Shown here one piece after another: positions 12,790 through 24,072 of a stretch of DNA of 64,000 bases (its first letter is position 1; each line of letters starts with the position of its first letter). The stretch spans positions 744,596 through 808,595 of the forward strand of contig CAJNOP010000077.1 of NCBI GenBank assembly GCA_905250075.1, written 5' to 3'. The notes beneath the pieces were generated by a model. It saw only the letters and a list, made by a program, of their open reading frames with translations. It made no database searches and had not been told where the DNA came from. Position numbers and translations under genes: made by a program. This DNA comes from Rotaria sp. Silwood1 (lineage: Eukaryota; Rotifera; Eurotatoria; Philodinida; Philodinidae).

Positions 12790-15075
12790 ATATATTAATA
12801 AAAGAACTCAAGGAGGAATTGAATTCTATGTTTAAGCGAAATACAACAGTGTATGATAAAGTTCATCGAGAGAAAGCATGGCGTACTTGATAGTTTAGTG
12901 AACGATTAAATCAATTGGTATAATAAGCTAATATGGTAGTTGAACCAACGAAACCAAAAATAAATTGATATTTGCCACTTCCTATGTCATGTATCATATA
13001 TGTTATCATTATGAAAAAAAGAACTTATATATTGAAGATGTATATGAAAATACAAACAAGCTTTTTCAGTATAAAGATATTAATTGAATCTAATAAATTG
13101 ATAGAATAAGAATTCTAAAGCCAAACATTTTCGCAATAATTAAATATTAGAGTGCGTCTAGCAATTATAAAAATCGTTATAATTTTGATGTATTCATTTA
13201 TTTGGTATTTTTTCAAATGAATTATTTTAAAATTTTTTGATAATATATTATAAATTTACACGAATCGGTGTTGTGTTAGTTCTTCATAGTATATTTAAAG
13301 AATATAAATTTATAAGTCTCTTGGAAAACACTGTTTGTTTTATTTAATATCATTATAATTACGGTGGAAAAATCTTTATAACTTTTTATGAACTTCATGT
13401 TACTTGTATTTTTTGTGATTATGAGAGATAAAAAGCTTAAGTTCTAGTACAGAATAGATCTAAGTGCTGGGTATTATACATGATCTAAATATGAGTCTAT
13501 TCTACTGACAAAGCGTATAAGAAAAAACTATTAGATGAAGAAGATCAAAACTCTATTAGACAGCATTTATATGTATTAGAATTGATTAATGAAAATCAAT
13601 GTGTAAGAACGTGAAAGTGTCTATGCGAATTTTTTCCTCAGTTTCACCCGTGCCCACGCATCGACCAAAAGTGTGAAGTCTATTGGTGTGCATGAATTCA
13701 TGCTCGTAGAAATTTTTCATTTCTATGGAAATTTTCAGAGAATTGAAAAATACAAATTTGTTTCATTGCTTTGCCAGTTGGAAGAATTTTTGACACTTAC
13801 CTTTTGTGTCCTATGTGAAAGTATGTTTGTAGTGATGTAGATGCGACTCAAGCAATGATAAATTTAATAAAAATTATTGTCAAGATAGCGATAGAGCTAG
13901 TTTTCTAGTTCGTCAAGCCTTAGCCACACAGATTCTAACAAGTACATCTTCATAAATCTCTTACTATTTTCTTGCTTATCATAGTGACTGTCGCAATGTA
14001 ATATTCAACTTAAGACATGAATTTTTGCTTCCTACGTCAATGGACTCCTGCTAGAAGTTTTTTTTTTCTTTTTCAATACAGACAGAATAATATTTGTCTT
14101 TGTCATGCAGTTTCTAAAAGAAGAAATGTAAATAACCGTTTGGCTTTTGTACGAAGCCATATCAATCAATATTATACGATCTAATTATTTTTCTCTGTTT
14201 CTGTCTATTCACAGACTTCATTGACGATTTCAAAATTTCATCTATCCTTTTTATGAATAAGAATCACAATAGAGAACTTTATAATGTATGCAAATAGTAA
14301 CATCTTCTTGTATCGACACTCTCTTACTTTGACTCTCCAATCAACAGATTTATGTCTGAATGATAACAGAACTGTAAGAAACAACGCTTGGTTCACGAAA
14401 AAACGATCTAACAATTAAGATTAAAAAAAATATAATTGTGATTCTTCTAAAGATAATGTAAAAAATCTATCGTGTTTATTTCAAGAAACTCAAGTTCTAG
14501 CATTGATGTCTATTTCTGAAATAACTAGATCATAACGTGAGATAATCGAACAGTTTGACCATATAACATGTCCGAAAGATTTCTTCCATTTCAACATAAA
14601 AGTTTCGACTGATGACGCAACGATCTGAAAAACGTTCTCTATAATGATATTACAGACGCTTTCTAGAATAAATTGTTGTACTATATTTCTTCGTAAAAAT
14701 ATATTGTTTAACAGAAAATTTTAAAATAACAATAAAATACATTAAAATGATAGCAAGAAATGAAAAATTCCTTGAAATATTGCTTTTCATCGATACACTT
14801 GAAATATATCTATGCATATATCCGTTTCAAAAAATGAAACGCTCTTGTTTTTGTTTTAACATTAAGTTCATGAAAATCATGACTTTTTTTTTATTTTTCA
14901 AGTCCATAACTCTGCAAATAAGTAGTTGATGTTTTTTTCATCTTACGATTTGAGCAGTGTAAACAATTTTTTGCAATTAATTTTTTTTTTCATTTTGATT
15001 ACCACAAATACTTCAGAATTTTCTCTTTCTTTTATTTATCTCATCGTAAAAATATGAAAAAAATAAACTTCATTG

Positions 15076-15102
15076 TTTTTATTTTATTTTATTTTATTTT
15101 AA
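15076..15102 (+). repeat. ATTTT pentanucleotide microsatellite
   Basis: About four to five tandem ATTTT units in the 5' flank of the duplicated gene copy. Confidence 0.8.
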
Positions 15103-15546
15103 TTACATAGATACGATGATCTCTGACTTGATTTTATTTAATTTCATTGTCTATTAGAAAAATCATACTATACAAGACTTGTAATTTTTACTTTTTTAAT
15201 AAGGACATACGAAATATAACAGCAATACTAGTGGCGTAACCAGGGTAGGGCCAGGTTGGGCTGAGCCCAGCCATCGGCCATTTTAAGAAAAGTAATCGTT
15301 TTTTAGAACGACAAGATCAACAAAACATAAGACATTCACATATTTTTCCGTTAGTCCATACTACATCGATCTCGATTGAATGTATAATTAATCATGATCT
15401 ATTTCTCGAGATAGAGTTATACGTGCTGTAATAGTAATGCTTGATGGATTAACATTTCATCAAAAATTAGTTTTCTTATGACTTTTACAAACGAGATATA
15501 CAAACAACTTAGTGATTTTGTTAAAAAAGATAAAGTTATTGCTAAA

Positions 15547-15868
15547 ATGTTATCCAATGATAAAGAGCCTAAGCAAAGCACTATTGAGTTCTTTTCAGCT
15601 TATTTTCTTTAAAAAAAAGAAATTTAATACTTTTACTTCTTTTATTGATGAATTTTCTCAAATAACAGAATCAACTTGTCATCCGACGAATAAAACTCCT
15701 GAATCAGTATCATTATCTTCACTACTATCATTTTTGTCATTAGAAAGTACAAATATATCTATCACTCATACAGACATTAGTTATTCTTCAAAAGAACCAC
15801 GAATTCAACAAAAGTTATCTGCATCCAGAACGAACAAACATAATCGATTATTTCAATCAATTCGGTAG
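15547..15868 (+). pseudogene. Possible N-terminal remnant of the hAT transposase
   Basis: A frame from ATG 15547 reads MLSNDKEPKQSTIEFFSAYF, which resembles the KQxTIxxFF start of some hAT and zinc-finger-MYM-type transposases. It stops at 15612 next to an A8 run. The reading then continues in another frame to 15868, rich in Ser and Thr and ending RLFQSIR. One frameshift at the homopolymer would join the two pieces. The assignment rests mainly on position inside the element. Confidence 0.4.
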
Positions 15869-16915
15869 TCAGTATTTCGGTAGTTAGAATATTCAGTAGA
15901 GCAATATGATGTATTTTACCACTATTGTTATCATTTTAGTGATGTAATTAATTTGTTAAATAGAGCGAAGAAACTTTCATTGCTAAGTGAACAGATTTAT
16001 TCGTAAACAAATCTGTTTCTTCATTAGTCTATATTTCTATTAATATCGGGTGGGTCAAAAAGAATTGTCGTATCAGCATTTTTTATTTTTCTCCTCTTCT
16101 TTACACACAATCGAGCTCATTTTTTATGAAAAGATTTTCCGTTGAATTTTCTACGAAAATACATTAGACCTGTTTTTTTTCGCAGTATAGAAATAGAAAA
16201 ATGCATAAGATATTCTGAAAGACCTATAAAATCCAAAAAATATAAAGCTTTTTTTCATAAGACTTTTACTTATTGCGAAGCAACTAAAATAACATGAAAA
16301 TGTGTCTGAGAAAGTTTTTCGAGTAGGATTGAGTGTACTCTCTCTCATTATATGCAAAGTAAAGCTCATTTCAATTAGATATTCCGATGAAACACTTGTC
16401 ATCTTGAAGTTGAATCCAAAAATCTAACATTTGACTTGATTTGCTTTTTTTTCATTAGAACAAACAAATAGATAATCAAATTTTTAGGTTTCAATGCAAA
16501 GAACCATCTGTTTCTATTTAAAATAAATCAAAAGAAAGCTCTAAAGATTGACTTTTGGTTGGTTCATGCGGATTTTTTTGAACCTCTTAAAACATTAGAA
16601 CGAAAGAAATGATTTTCTCATAATCAAAAAAAAATAGAGGTTTCTTGTCTAACACAATTTCATGCAAATTCGTTCTGAGCAGAGTAAAAGAATAGAGTTT
16701 TGCATGGCCTACAAAATTGATAATTAATTTTTCCACTGTCGTGTACATCAATCAAATGAAGGCAATAACTATGAAAAACTAATTTACAGTTTTGTGGTTT
16801 CATAGGGCTTTCAGAATATCTCATGCAGTGTCTACTCTTACACGGTAAAAAAAGAATTACGTTTAATGTATCCTTGTAGAGAATTCAATGGAAAATCTTT
16901 TACTAATAAAACGAG

Positions 16916-17155
16916 TTGTGTCACATATCCAAGATTTTGGAGATGCCACCACATATCCCGTGGGAGATGCCGCGTCTCCAGCGGAAGACACGACACCCAC
17001 ACTCGAGAGATATGGTCATTCACCACTGGAGATGTAAGATCTCCTTTAGATATGCGCATCCCCCACACCCACACCCGCATCTCTCACGCGAGATGCGGCA
17101 TCTCCCGCGGGAGACGTGGTGGCATCTCCAAAATCTTGGATATGTGACACTGCTG
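16916..17155. mobile_element. Nested palindromic MITE, possibly Mutator-like, 240 bp
   Basis: Long inverted arms start GTGTCACATATCCAAGATTT on the left (from 16918) and end with the reverse complement on the right (to 17151). They continue inward through GGAGATGCCACCAC to about 60 bp per arm. Outside the arms the 11-mer AATAAAACGAG is repeated directly at 16905-16915 and 17156-17166. Long arms and an 11-bp duplication fit Mutator-like (MULE) foldbacks. The centre holds CACCCACACCC tracts like those of the dispersed hairpins. It is far richer in G+C than its host and no protein is encoded. Confidence 0.75.
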
Positions 17156-17643
17156 AATAAAACGAGCTCGATTATATGTAAAGGGAAAAAGAATGAAAAA
17201 TATTGATACAGCGATTCTTTTTGGCCGCTTGATATTTAACATCAAATGTGTATTGTTTTCTTTTTCTTGTAATTTTAGACTTGGAATGATGTATTTATTT
17301 CGGATTATAGAAATTGTAAAAATACTCTGGCAAAAGCCAAGGTGCTCCTAAACACGAAATTAGTTTATCACAGAAATATGCTGCCTTTGTTGAATTTTAT
17401 GTTGAATTATTATCATAGAAACAGGCATTCGCAATGCATGTCCCCAGCAGGGATAAATCCCTCCCCCAATCTTCAGAAATTTCATTTTTTTGCTCAACGA
17501 TTTTCAAGAATTTTTCAGCAATTTTAAAAAATTTCGAAAATTTTGTAAAAGTTCTTCAAAAAAATTGTCGATCTTCCCCGAACTTTTTCCCTTCTGGACA
17601 CTCCCTGAGGCATTTCCAATAGCAGTGTCTCGTCGTTGTTGCT

Positions 17644-17843
17644 ATGAATGTACCGATTTCATCTACTGTATGTGAGAAAACGTTCAGGAAAACGAAATTG
17701 ATTAAAATAGCTATGCGCAATACAATGCCTGGTATTTGATAAAAGAACTTATAAGTGTTAGTAGTAGGACACGATTTTGACACCAATATAAGAAAACTCA
17801 TCGATGATTTCGCTAATTCGCACAGAAATAGTAGAATTTTATT
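17644..17843 (+). pseudogene. hAT transposase C-terminal (dimerisation) remnant
   Basis: Frame from 17644 reads MNVPISSTVCEKTFRKTKLI, closely like the hAT C-terminal motif (P-V-S-S-x-x-C-E-R-S-F-S-x-L-K-L-I-K), and continues IAMRNTM. In-frame stops follow. A second segment at about 17779-17843 reads DTNIRKLIDDFANSHRNSR, matching the usual end of TTF/ZMYM-type hAT transposases (I-D-x-F-A). The catalytic middle is not recognisable. This confirms the family assigned from the ends. Confidence 0.8.
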
Positions 17844-18067
17844 AAAGTGAACCCTATGATTTCTTATAAAATTTTCCACTAAACAAATGAAGCATCATTT
17901 CAAAAAAAGCTGTTTTTAAAGAGAAATACGTTGCTGCATTCTTCCTCTGTGAAAATAAGACATTATGCCTCACCTAAGATGTTCTTGCTAAAAAATGTTA
18001 GGGCTGAGCCCAACCACCCAGCTTTTTCTGGTTACGCCACTAAGCAGTACATCAATATTTCTTTCTA

Positions 18068-21003
18068 ATGCCATCAAAAACACACGAAACGACGGTAATC
18101 CGTCTTAGCAAACAACTTGTACCAGTAGATATCGATTAATATGCGTGAAATAGTATGTTAAATACATTTTTCTATTCTAGCAAAATTGAATATCTGATCA
18201 CGTAGTGAATACTAACCATGTGTTGCTTCATGGGAAAAAAGAAGCCGATCATTGACTATGAAAAAAACAAAGATTGAACCTTCGATTGATCGGATGAAAG
18301 TGGATCAGCAATTCGAAAACCAGAACAAGTAGCTCGTCTATCTGTTACTGAAAAAATTGAGTAGACGAGAAAAGTATGAAGAAAATATAATCACTTATCC
18401 AAACAGTTCAGCCAACGTAAATGTAACGCCTGTATATGTAGATGAATCTGGTACATCAATCAAAGTAATGCGTTGTTTGAAAAATATTTTTGATTGATAT
18501 AAAAAGATCGGTATATCTAATATACAAACTTGATAATACTTTAAGAAAATTTTAGAACATCATAGTTAACACCTGTGTTCTTTTAATTTTGAATTGCATC
18601 TCAGAAATAGTTAGATATTTATCTATACAGAAGATCCATCCGCCCTAAATGTCAATATCAAGAATTTCAATAAAAAGTTGCTGGTTCGTAGTTCCATATA
18701 ATATATGAAAACGACGAAAATTTTAGTTTTAAAAATCATTGCCTTGTAGTATGTATTCAAATTAAAGAGACGTAACATAGGATTTGCGTGTGGTGTAAGT
18801 TTGACGTTCAGAACTAAGTCAGACTCTCACATTCACTCCAATCAAAGCTTCATTGCATTCTGTGATATTCATGAGGCAAAGTTGGTTATTCGTATTTTGC
18901 TATGATTCTTAAATATCTTACTTTCATTTTGACTTGTTATCTTTTGTAGTCAAAAGAAATTGATCTCTCCATGTCAAATGACAACTTACAAGCAAGCTTC
19001 AGCAAAAGTTCAGTTGGATTGATGCCGACAGATAGTTTTGATTGAGTTTTTGAGATAATTCTATGGCATTATCTTCTTTTTAGATTGGAACACTAATAGA
19101 CATGTACCAAGACCAAGAAAAAAGTAAAAGATGCCGAAGGTAAATTCTTTATTGTGTGAAAATTTCTTTAAGTTAAACATGTATTATTGATTATGAAGAC
19201 GTTCCATGTTCATGATGACTTATCGTTGTTGTTACGTCTAGATAGCTGCTATTTTCGGTACCATTTTACCGGCAGAGTTGCTAGCAACTATTATCATCCT
19301 TAGTAAATATTGACAAGTTAAGAACGTTATGTTTATGACGACCTTGTATGACTTTCATAAAATTTAATAAATAATCCGCTTGGATTATTCAATGAGGCAA
19401 CAGAACTATTATTAAATTCAATCTTCCTTAAGACAGTTGTCACAATGATAGATATTCGTTTTACATTTTCATTGGTTTTTTTTTTCTCTAAGTGCCATGA
19501 TTGTTGAAGATTGACTTGTCGATAGTTTTTATAAAGTAAGTAACAAAGTCCAAAATATGAAAGACCACTTTGTTCCAGCGTCATCACGAAGATACTGAGA
19601 CCAAAAGTCTGAGTACAAGTTTAAACAACATTCTAGATTGATAGAGATTTCTATTCAACAATATTAGCGTATTTATACCATCATGACACATAAATGTATG
19701 TTTCACAATTAAAATATTTCGATAAGCTAACAGAAGTGAGAGAACTTTTACAAGTGGATTTCTGTTAAGATGTTTCCAAAAGCAAAAGTCGTTCAGTGAT
19801 CATCTAAGTATCAATGCACTACAATAAAAAATAATTCTTAGAATCACATAGAAAAGAAAAGTAACAGAACTGATGAATACAAAGTAAATAGATCGTATTA
19901 ATAGAACTTCTTTCGTGTTTCATTAGCTAAACAAAACACTGGTTTAACTACGACTTCTACTACATGTAAGTAGTTATTAATATTTAATTATAATAAAAAT
20001 AAATCACTCCAAAATTTTTAGCGACTAGTACGAGTGTAACCATGGCAACAACGACGACCACTACAACTTGCAGTTCATATTAGTTCATTTATCTTAGATT
20101 GGTTGCATATACGAAGTATGATCTGTCATTTTAGGTGCTAATATTTATTCTTGGAATCAAACAGGCATAGTGTTGGTCGCCACCAGTTCTAATCCACTTA
20201 CAGATCCAAGATGTATTATTGTTCAAGAAAATGATACAATTTACCTTTGCGATCATCAGGCTGAATACATTGAAAAATGGATTACAAATGCAACTAGTCG
20301 AACTGCAGCGGTCAACAATACTTCAGATCATGTTGATTATATTAGTTTTGATAAAAGTGGAGCCATGTGTACAACCAATCATGATACGCATACCGTACGA
20401 TGGTATTCTCTAAATTCGTTAGTTCCTACTGTTCTTGTTGGAACAGGTTCATCCATAAGTGGTCTCAATTCTCCAAGAGTTACTGCTGTCGACGATAATT
20501 ATATATTGTACATCAATGATCAAGACAATAAATGAATAGTGAAACTCGATCAAAATGGAACTAACCTTGTTACTGTGATTAATACCAATGGCGCCGTGTC
20601 TTCAATGTCCGCAATTTTACTTAAGTCTTCGTCGAATGAAATATATATTCGTGACGAAAGTGGCAAAGTTGTATTTCTTTGGACATTTGATGCAGCAGCG
20701 CCGAGTGTAAATCTGACTAATGTCGAGTGTGGTAGTAATCTTGATGGCCCAAAAGGAATTAAATTAGATACGAATGGTAATTTGTACGTTGCTGACCATA
20801 ACAATAAGCGAATAGTCATGTTTTGCGCCAATGTAACGATGGGCACTATTATATTAAAATTGAGTAGAAAACTAGTGGATCTTGATTTAGATTCTAGTCT
20901 CAATCTGTATGTACTGTTGAACGATGGCAAGTTATACAAACATCAATTAATTTTAAATAAACTTTATACTTTTTCTCCGATACAAATGAACATAAACTAT
21001 TAG
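18068..21003 (+). pseudogene. NHL-repeat membrane protein, dead tandem paralogue
   Basis: It has the same exon plan as the gene at 7544-10827 and parallel splice sites: exon 1 18068-18124, exon 2 18181-18464, exon 3 from 18950, TM exon near 19197-19300, stalk exons near 19927 and 20023, last exon from about 20137. Lesions seen directly: TGA at the third codon of exon 2 followed by further stops and shifts; loss of the GT donor after exon 3; TAG inside the membrane-span exon (a leucine codon in the intact copy); loss of the last stalk-exon donor; and TGA at 20533-20535 where the intact copy has CGA (Arg). The NHL exon is otherwise open and still 3n, so decay may have begun at the 5' part. The hAT insertion just before the start codon is a plausible cause, or a consequence, of lost expression. 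Confidence 0.88.
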
Positions 21004-22622
21004 AGATGCACACTTGTGTGAATATGTGTTTGTATTTTATATCACTTTAATTAAAATAAAGAGTTTCATTCTATACTAGACCATCAGGTTAATCTAAATC
21101 AAATACATTGAAACCTTTTGTTTTACAACACTGCTTACATGGATCCAACAAAGTAAAAAAAAATGGTCAGTTTTTGATAATGGATCCACTATGCGCTTTT
21201 GTTTTAATCTACTTTATACTTTTAGGTGTACTATTTTTCTCTTGGTGTTAATTCTCCAGAAAACTTCGTGAAACCTTCACAATTACAGGACATGTAGTTT
21301 TGCCTTTGCTTAGCGTGCCACATGTAACTTTTACACATTATTATTCTACAGAGGCTTTAACCATTTGAGTTATCACCCCAAGATAGTTCCAAAAAAAGAG
21401 GTACAGATACCAATATAAGTTAATTTCTGAAGAGTTATGGGTAGCTTGTTAACTTTAGGTTGATCACTTCTGATCAGAACATTGTTCAGACGTATCACTT
21501 TCTATTGAAAGAATTGTTTCATTCATTGATGAGATCATTACTATGTGCCGTTAACTATAATAAATTATAAATTAAAAGTGAGTTGAAATTGGAATAGCGT
21601 TCTGAAATTCTGCAATAAAAGATATCATCAGTATAAAAATCAAAAGCATTTCTTTATTGTTAATATTTTTTTGAAGTTTACTTGGTAAGAAAGATTTGTT
21701 TGGATTATTATTCAACATATAAAAAAAACAATAAATTGATTATATTTATTTGGTTCAATAGAATATATATTTCGACAATTATTTTTTTTTATTTGTAGGA
21801 CAAATGGACATAGAAGGATTGGTAAAAGTTTTTGAAAACAATGTTGTTCAAACGAACAAGGAGTTTATGTGTATGGTTTTGACAAAGAAAGGCGAATTGC
21901 ACTACACATGTATCTTATAACTATGATATTAGAGTATAATGAATGATTGTAAGCATTAATGAAATCGACAGTTTACTTTGTAGTTTCAAATACTACAATC
22001 GATGATACATGATGCATAATCATTTTTGACATATATACTAATAACACAATAAAAGAAAAAAATCCATAGAAAACATTCAAATTTTTTTATTGGTGGTGTT
22101 TAAGGTGACTGTATTTTGTAAAATCTTGTTTTTAAACGAATTGGTTATTCTCGTTGATAAAACTCTATTCGAATTATAATTTTTTTTGTAAGAGAATTTT
22201 TTTAAAATTAATTGACGCATTTCAAATTTAATTGAATTCTGGTGTTAACTGTAACATTGAAGGAAAATTAATGAAAATGCATCTAAAATAGTATGGAATC
22301 ATATGACAAAGCAATGGAATACATGAAAAGAAAGATAAATTATTAAAAACATGAACATATATTATCGTGTTGGAGAAAACATTCATGTATGTATATTGTT
22401 CCCATGCAACACAATAAATCATAAGGAAGCATAAATAAAAAAATTTTTTTTTACACATGCATGTGATAGTTATTATAACAAATTGAATAACATATAAAAA
22501 AGTTGAAAATTCATCGAATGATATCTACGGTAATGATTAATATTCTTTTAACCAAACTAAAATATTATAATACTTGTTTTCTGTCGAGGAAACAATAAAT
22601 CAAGATCCAAACAAATAAAATC

Positions 22623-23168
22623 TTGAATTATTTTCAAACTGATTTCAATTATTATTCATATTATTATTTTATCTTAACTGACTCAGGCTCAGAAAAATGC
22701 TCTACTTCAATTTCAACAGTACACATAAATACACTAGTAGATCACCTCTCGCTTGTTACAAACTATTTTCTTAATAATAATGGATTGATTCAAAAAGAAA
22801 TGAGTCATTGTATCGCCATCTAAAATAACAATAAACAAAAAAAAAAGATTGAGGGAAAAAACAGCCTGACTAATAGTATTTTTTTCATTATCAAAAGTAT
22901 CAATGAAAGTCTTCTAATTAATTCAAATATTTCTACCATTGGGATTCACAACGATATAATCATATTAATTAGATTTGACAGTCAACCTAATATATATACG
23001 ATTCTAATCAAACAATTATCTAGTTTCAGTATTAAATGTAAAGGTCATATATTAAAGGTACCTAGTATAATAATGTTAATTAATTTTATGAAAAATGAAT
23101 TACCAAAAAATTGTCATACTTTACGATTATTAACAATATATGATGAAGAAGTACATAATCAAACTTGA
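22623..23168 (+). pseudogene. Possible degraded coding region, unknown family
   Basis: One frame runs 182 codons with a single internal TAA (22821-22823). The first 66 codons start at ATG 22623; the 114 after the stop end at 23168. The second part reads like folded protein (for example KNELPKNCHTLRLLTIYDEE), with alternating hydrophobic and polar residues. I do not recognise the family. It could be a pseudogene with one nonsense change, an exon with a short intron over the A run near 22837, or chance in AT-rich DNA. Confidence 0.3.
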
Positions 23169-24072
23169 ATACAAACAGTGGCAATCCGAGCCTAAAAATT
23201 ATGTTTCAGTTGAAGATTTTAAAGAAAATTGTCAAATTCATCATAATTGTGTTATGAAATATCACCAATTCTCGGACAATTGAACTAATTTTATATCTCA
23301 TAAATCCAAGAAATATATATTTTTTTAAATAATTTCTTTATTTCTATCATATTTACATTCGTAAAGAACAACAAACAAAGTATGTCATGCGAAATTCTCG
23401 AAACAGTGGTCAAGAAACTCTTGTTCAAATAATTGAATATAGTATTCGAATTTTTTTCTACAAATTTTTCCTAAAAATGTGTCAAGAGAGTTATTATCGA
23501 CAATTACAATAATTTTACAGTTATTGTAAGCGGTGAATTTGAAGTTGACAGATTGTTTTGTGAAATATGATTCAAAACGACTGTTGAAATTTATAGAATG
23601 GGTGGAAGTTTGGATTCCTTCGCCTACAGAATTGTATATCAATAATTCAAGATAGTTGTAATAAAATAGTTTCTCTGTAATTAGCAATAACAGCTTTTTT
23701 TCTTTTAAATAAAAGTGTTTTTGTTCAGATTAACTAAATTCAAAATGGTTTCGAGAGATCGTATCTTTAACAGTTCATATTAGAAGAATATATGATTTAT
23801 CAGAAAAAAAAATGTCTTGCATGATTATACACCATGTGGATGAAGAAATTTTAACAAAAAGAATCAATAAAACTTATTGTAAGCTCTCCGAATAAGAATT
23901 CATTAAATAAAATCAAAGATAGAAGCCATCTAATCTTCTCTGTTTGATTTGTTTTTTGAAATAATATTTTCACAGAGACAAAAAACACCTATTGAAATCA
24001 TCCATCTTATATATATAAAATCAGCTCTCTAGTTGACAACAATTGCAGCATCTCAACTAGAAACAATTCATC
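23169..24072. other. Intergenic DNA with upstream block of the first small-membrane-protein gene
   Basis: No gene that I can support. A 100-codon minus-strand frame at 23385-23687 is unsupported by any family match. The last 180 bp contain the promoter-like block described separately. Confidence 0.4.
23890..24020 (+). promoter_or_regulatory. Conserved upstream block, copy A, with TATA-like motif
   Basis: A block of about 130 bp shared with 27030-27160 and 29946-30080. Common core words are AGAAGCCA, TAATCT.CTCTG, TTTTTTGAAATAA and a TATA-like end (TATATATAAAA at 24010-24020 here). It lies about 50 bp before the ATG at 24073 and most likely contains the core promoter. It may simply be recent duplicate flank. 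Confidence 0.55.

Larger units (their letters stand above)
10828..13559. other. Intergenic DNA downstream of the NHL gene
   Basis: The first part, to about 12150, is duplicated downstream of the paralogue at about 21000-22240. A likely poly(A) signal AATAAA lies at about 10926. From about 12150 to 13560 I see no gene. This stretch holds a possible transposon end at 12300-12326 and the hairpin at 12681-12789. Confidence 0.5.
15229..18042 (+). mobile_element. hAT-family DNA transposon, non-functional, 2814 bp
   Basis: The ends are a perfect 15-bp terminal inverted repeat, TAGTGGCGTAACCAG on the left and its reverse complement on the right. Just inside both ends is a GGTTGGGCT/AGCCC motif. The flanks are an 8-bp target duplication with one mismatch: AGCAATAC at 15221-15228 and AGCAGTAC at 18043-18050. 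Eight-base duplications and TAGNG ends are hallmarks of hAT elements. The interior holds transposase remnants: a candidate N-terminus near 15547 and a clear C-terminal dimerisation segment near 17644-17843. Stops and frameshifts break them, so the element is dead. A 240-bp palindromic element is nested inside. The insertion ends 25 bp before the ATG of the NHL pseudogene. Confidence 0.9.
13560..22240. repeat. Tandem segmental duplication, copy 2 (decayed)
   Basis: Second copy of the block at 5340-12150, in the same orientation. It is interrupted by the hAT element at 15229-18042. Without the element it is about 5.9 kb, shorter than copy 1 through many indels. The NHL gene in this copy is a pseudogene. 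The parts outside the gene and transposon (about 13560-15228 and 21004-22240) show no other coding content. Confidence 0.8.

Noticed and set aside
16838..17206. Three overlapping frames rich in His, Pro, Arg and Trp
   Set aside because: They are translations of the GC-rich palindromic MITE; the similar residues on both strands come from the inverted repeat.
17556..17879. 107-codon minus frame in the hAT element
   Set aside because: The opposite strand reads as the hAT transposase C-terminus, which explains the lack of stops.
20550..20939. 129-codon minus frame
   Set aside because: Antisense shadow of the NHL exon of the pseudogene.
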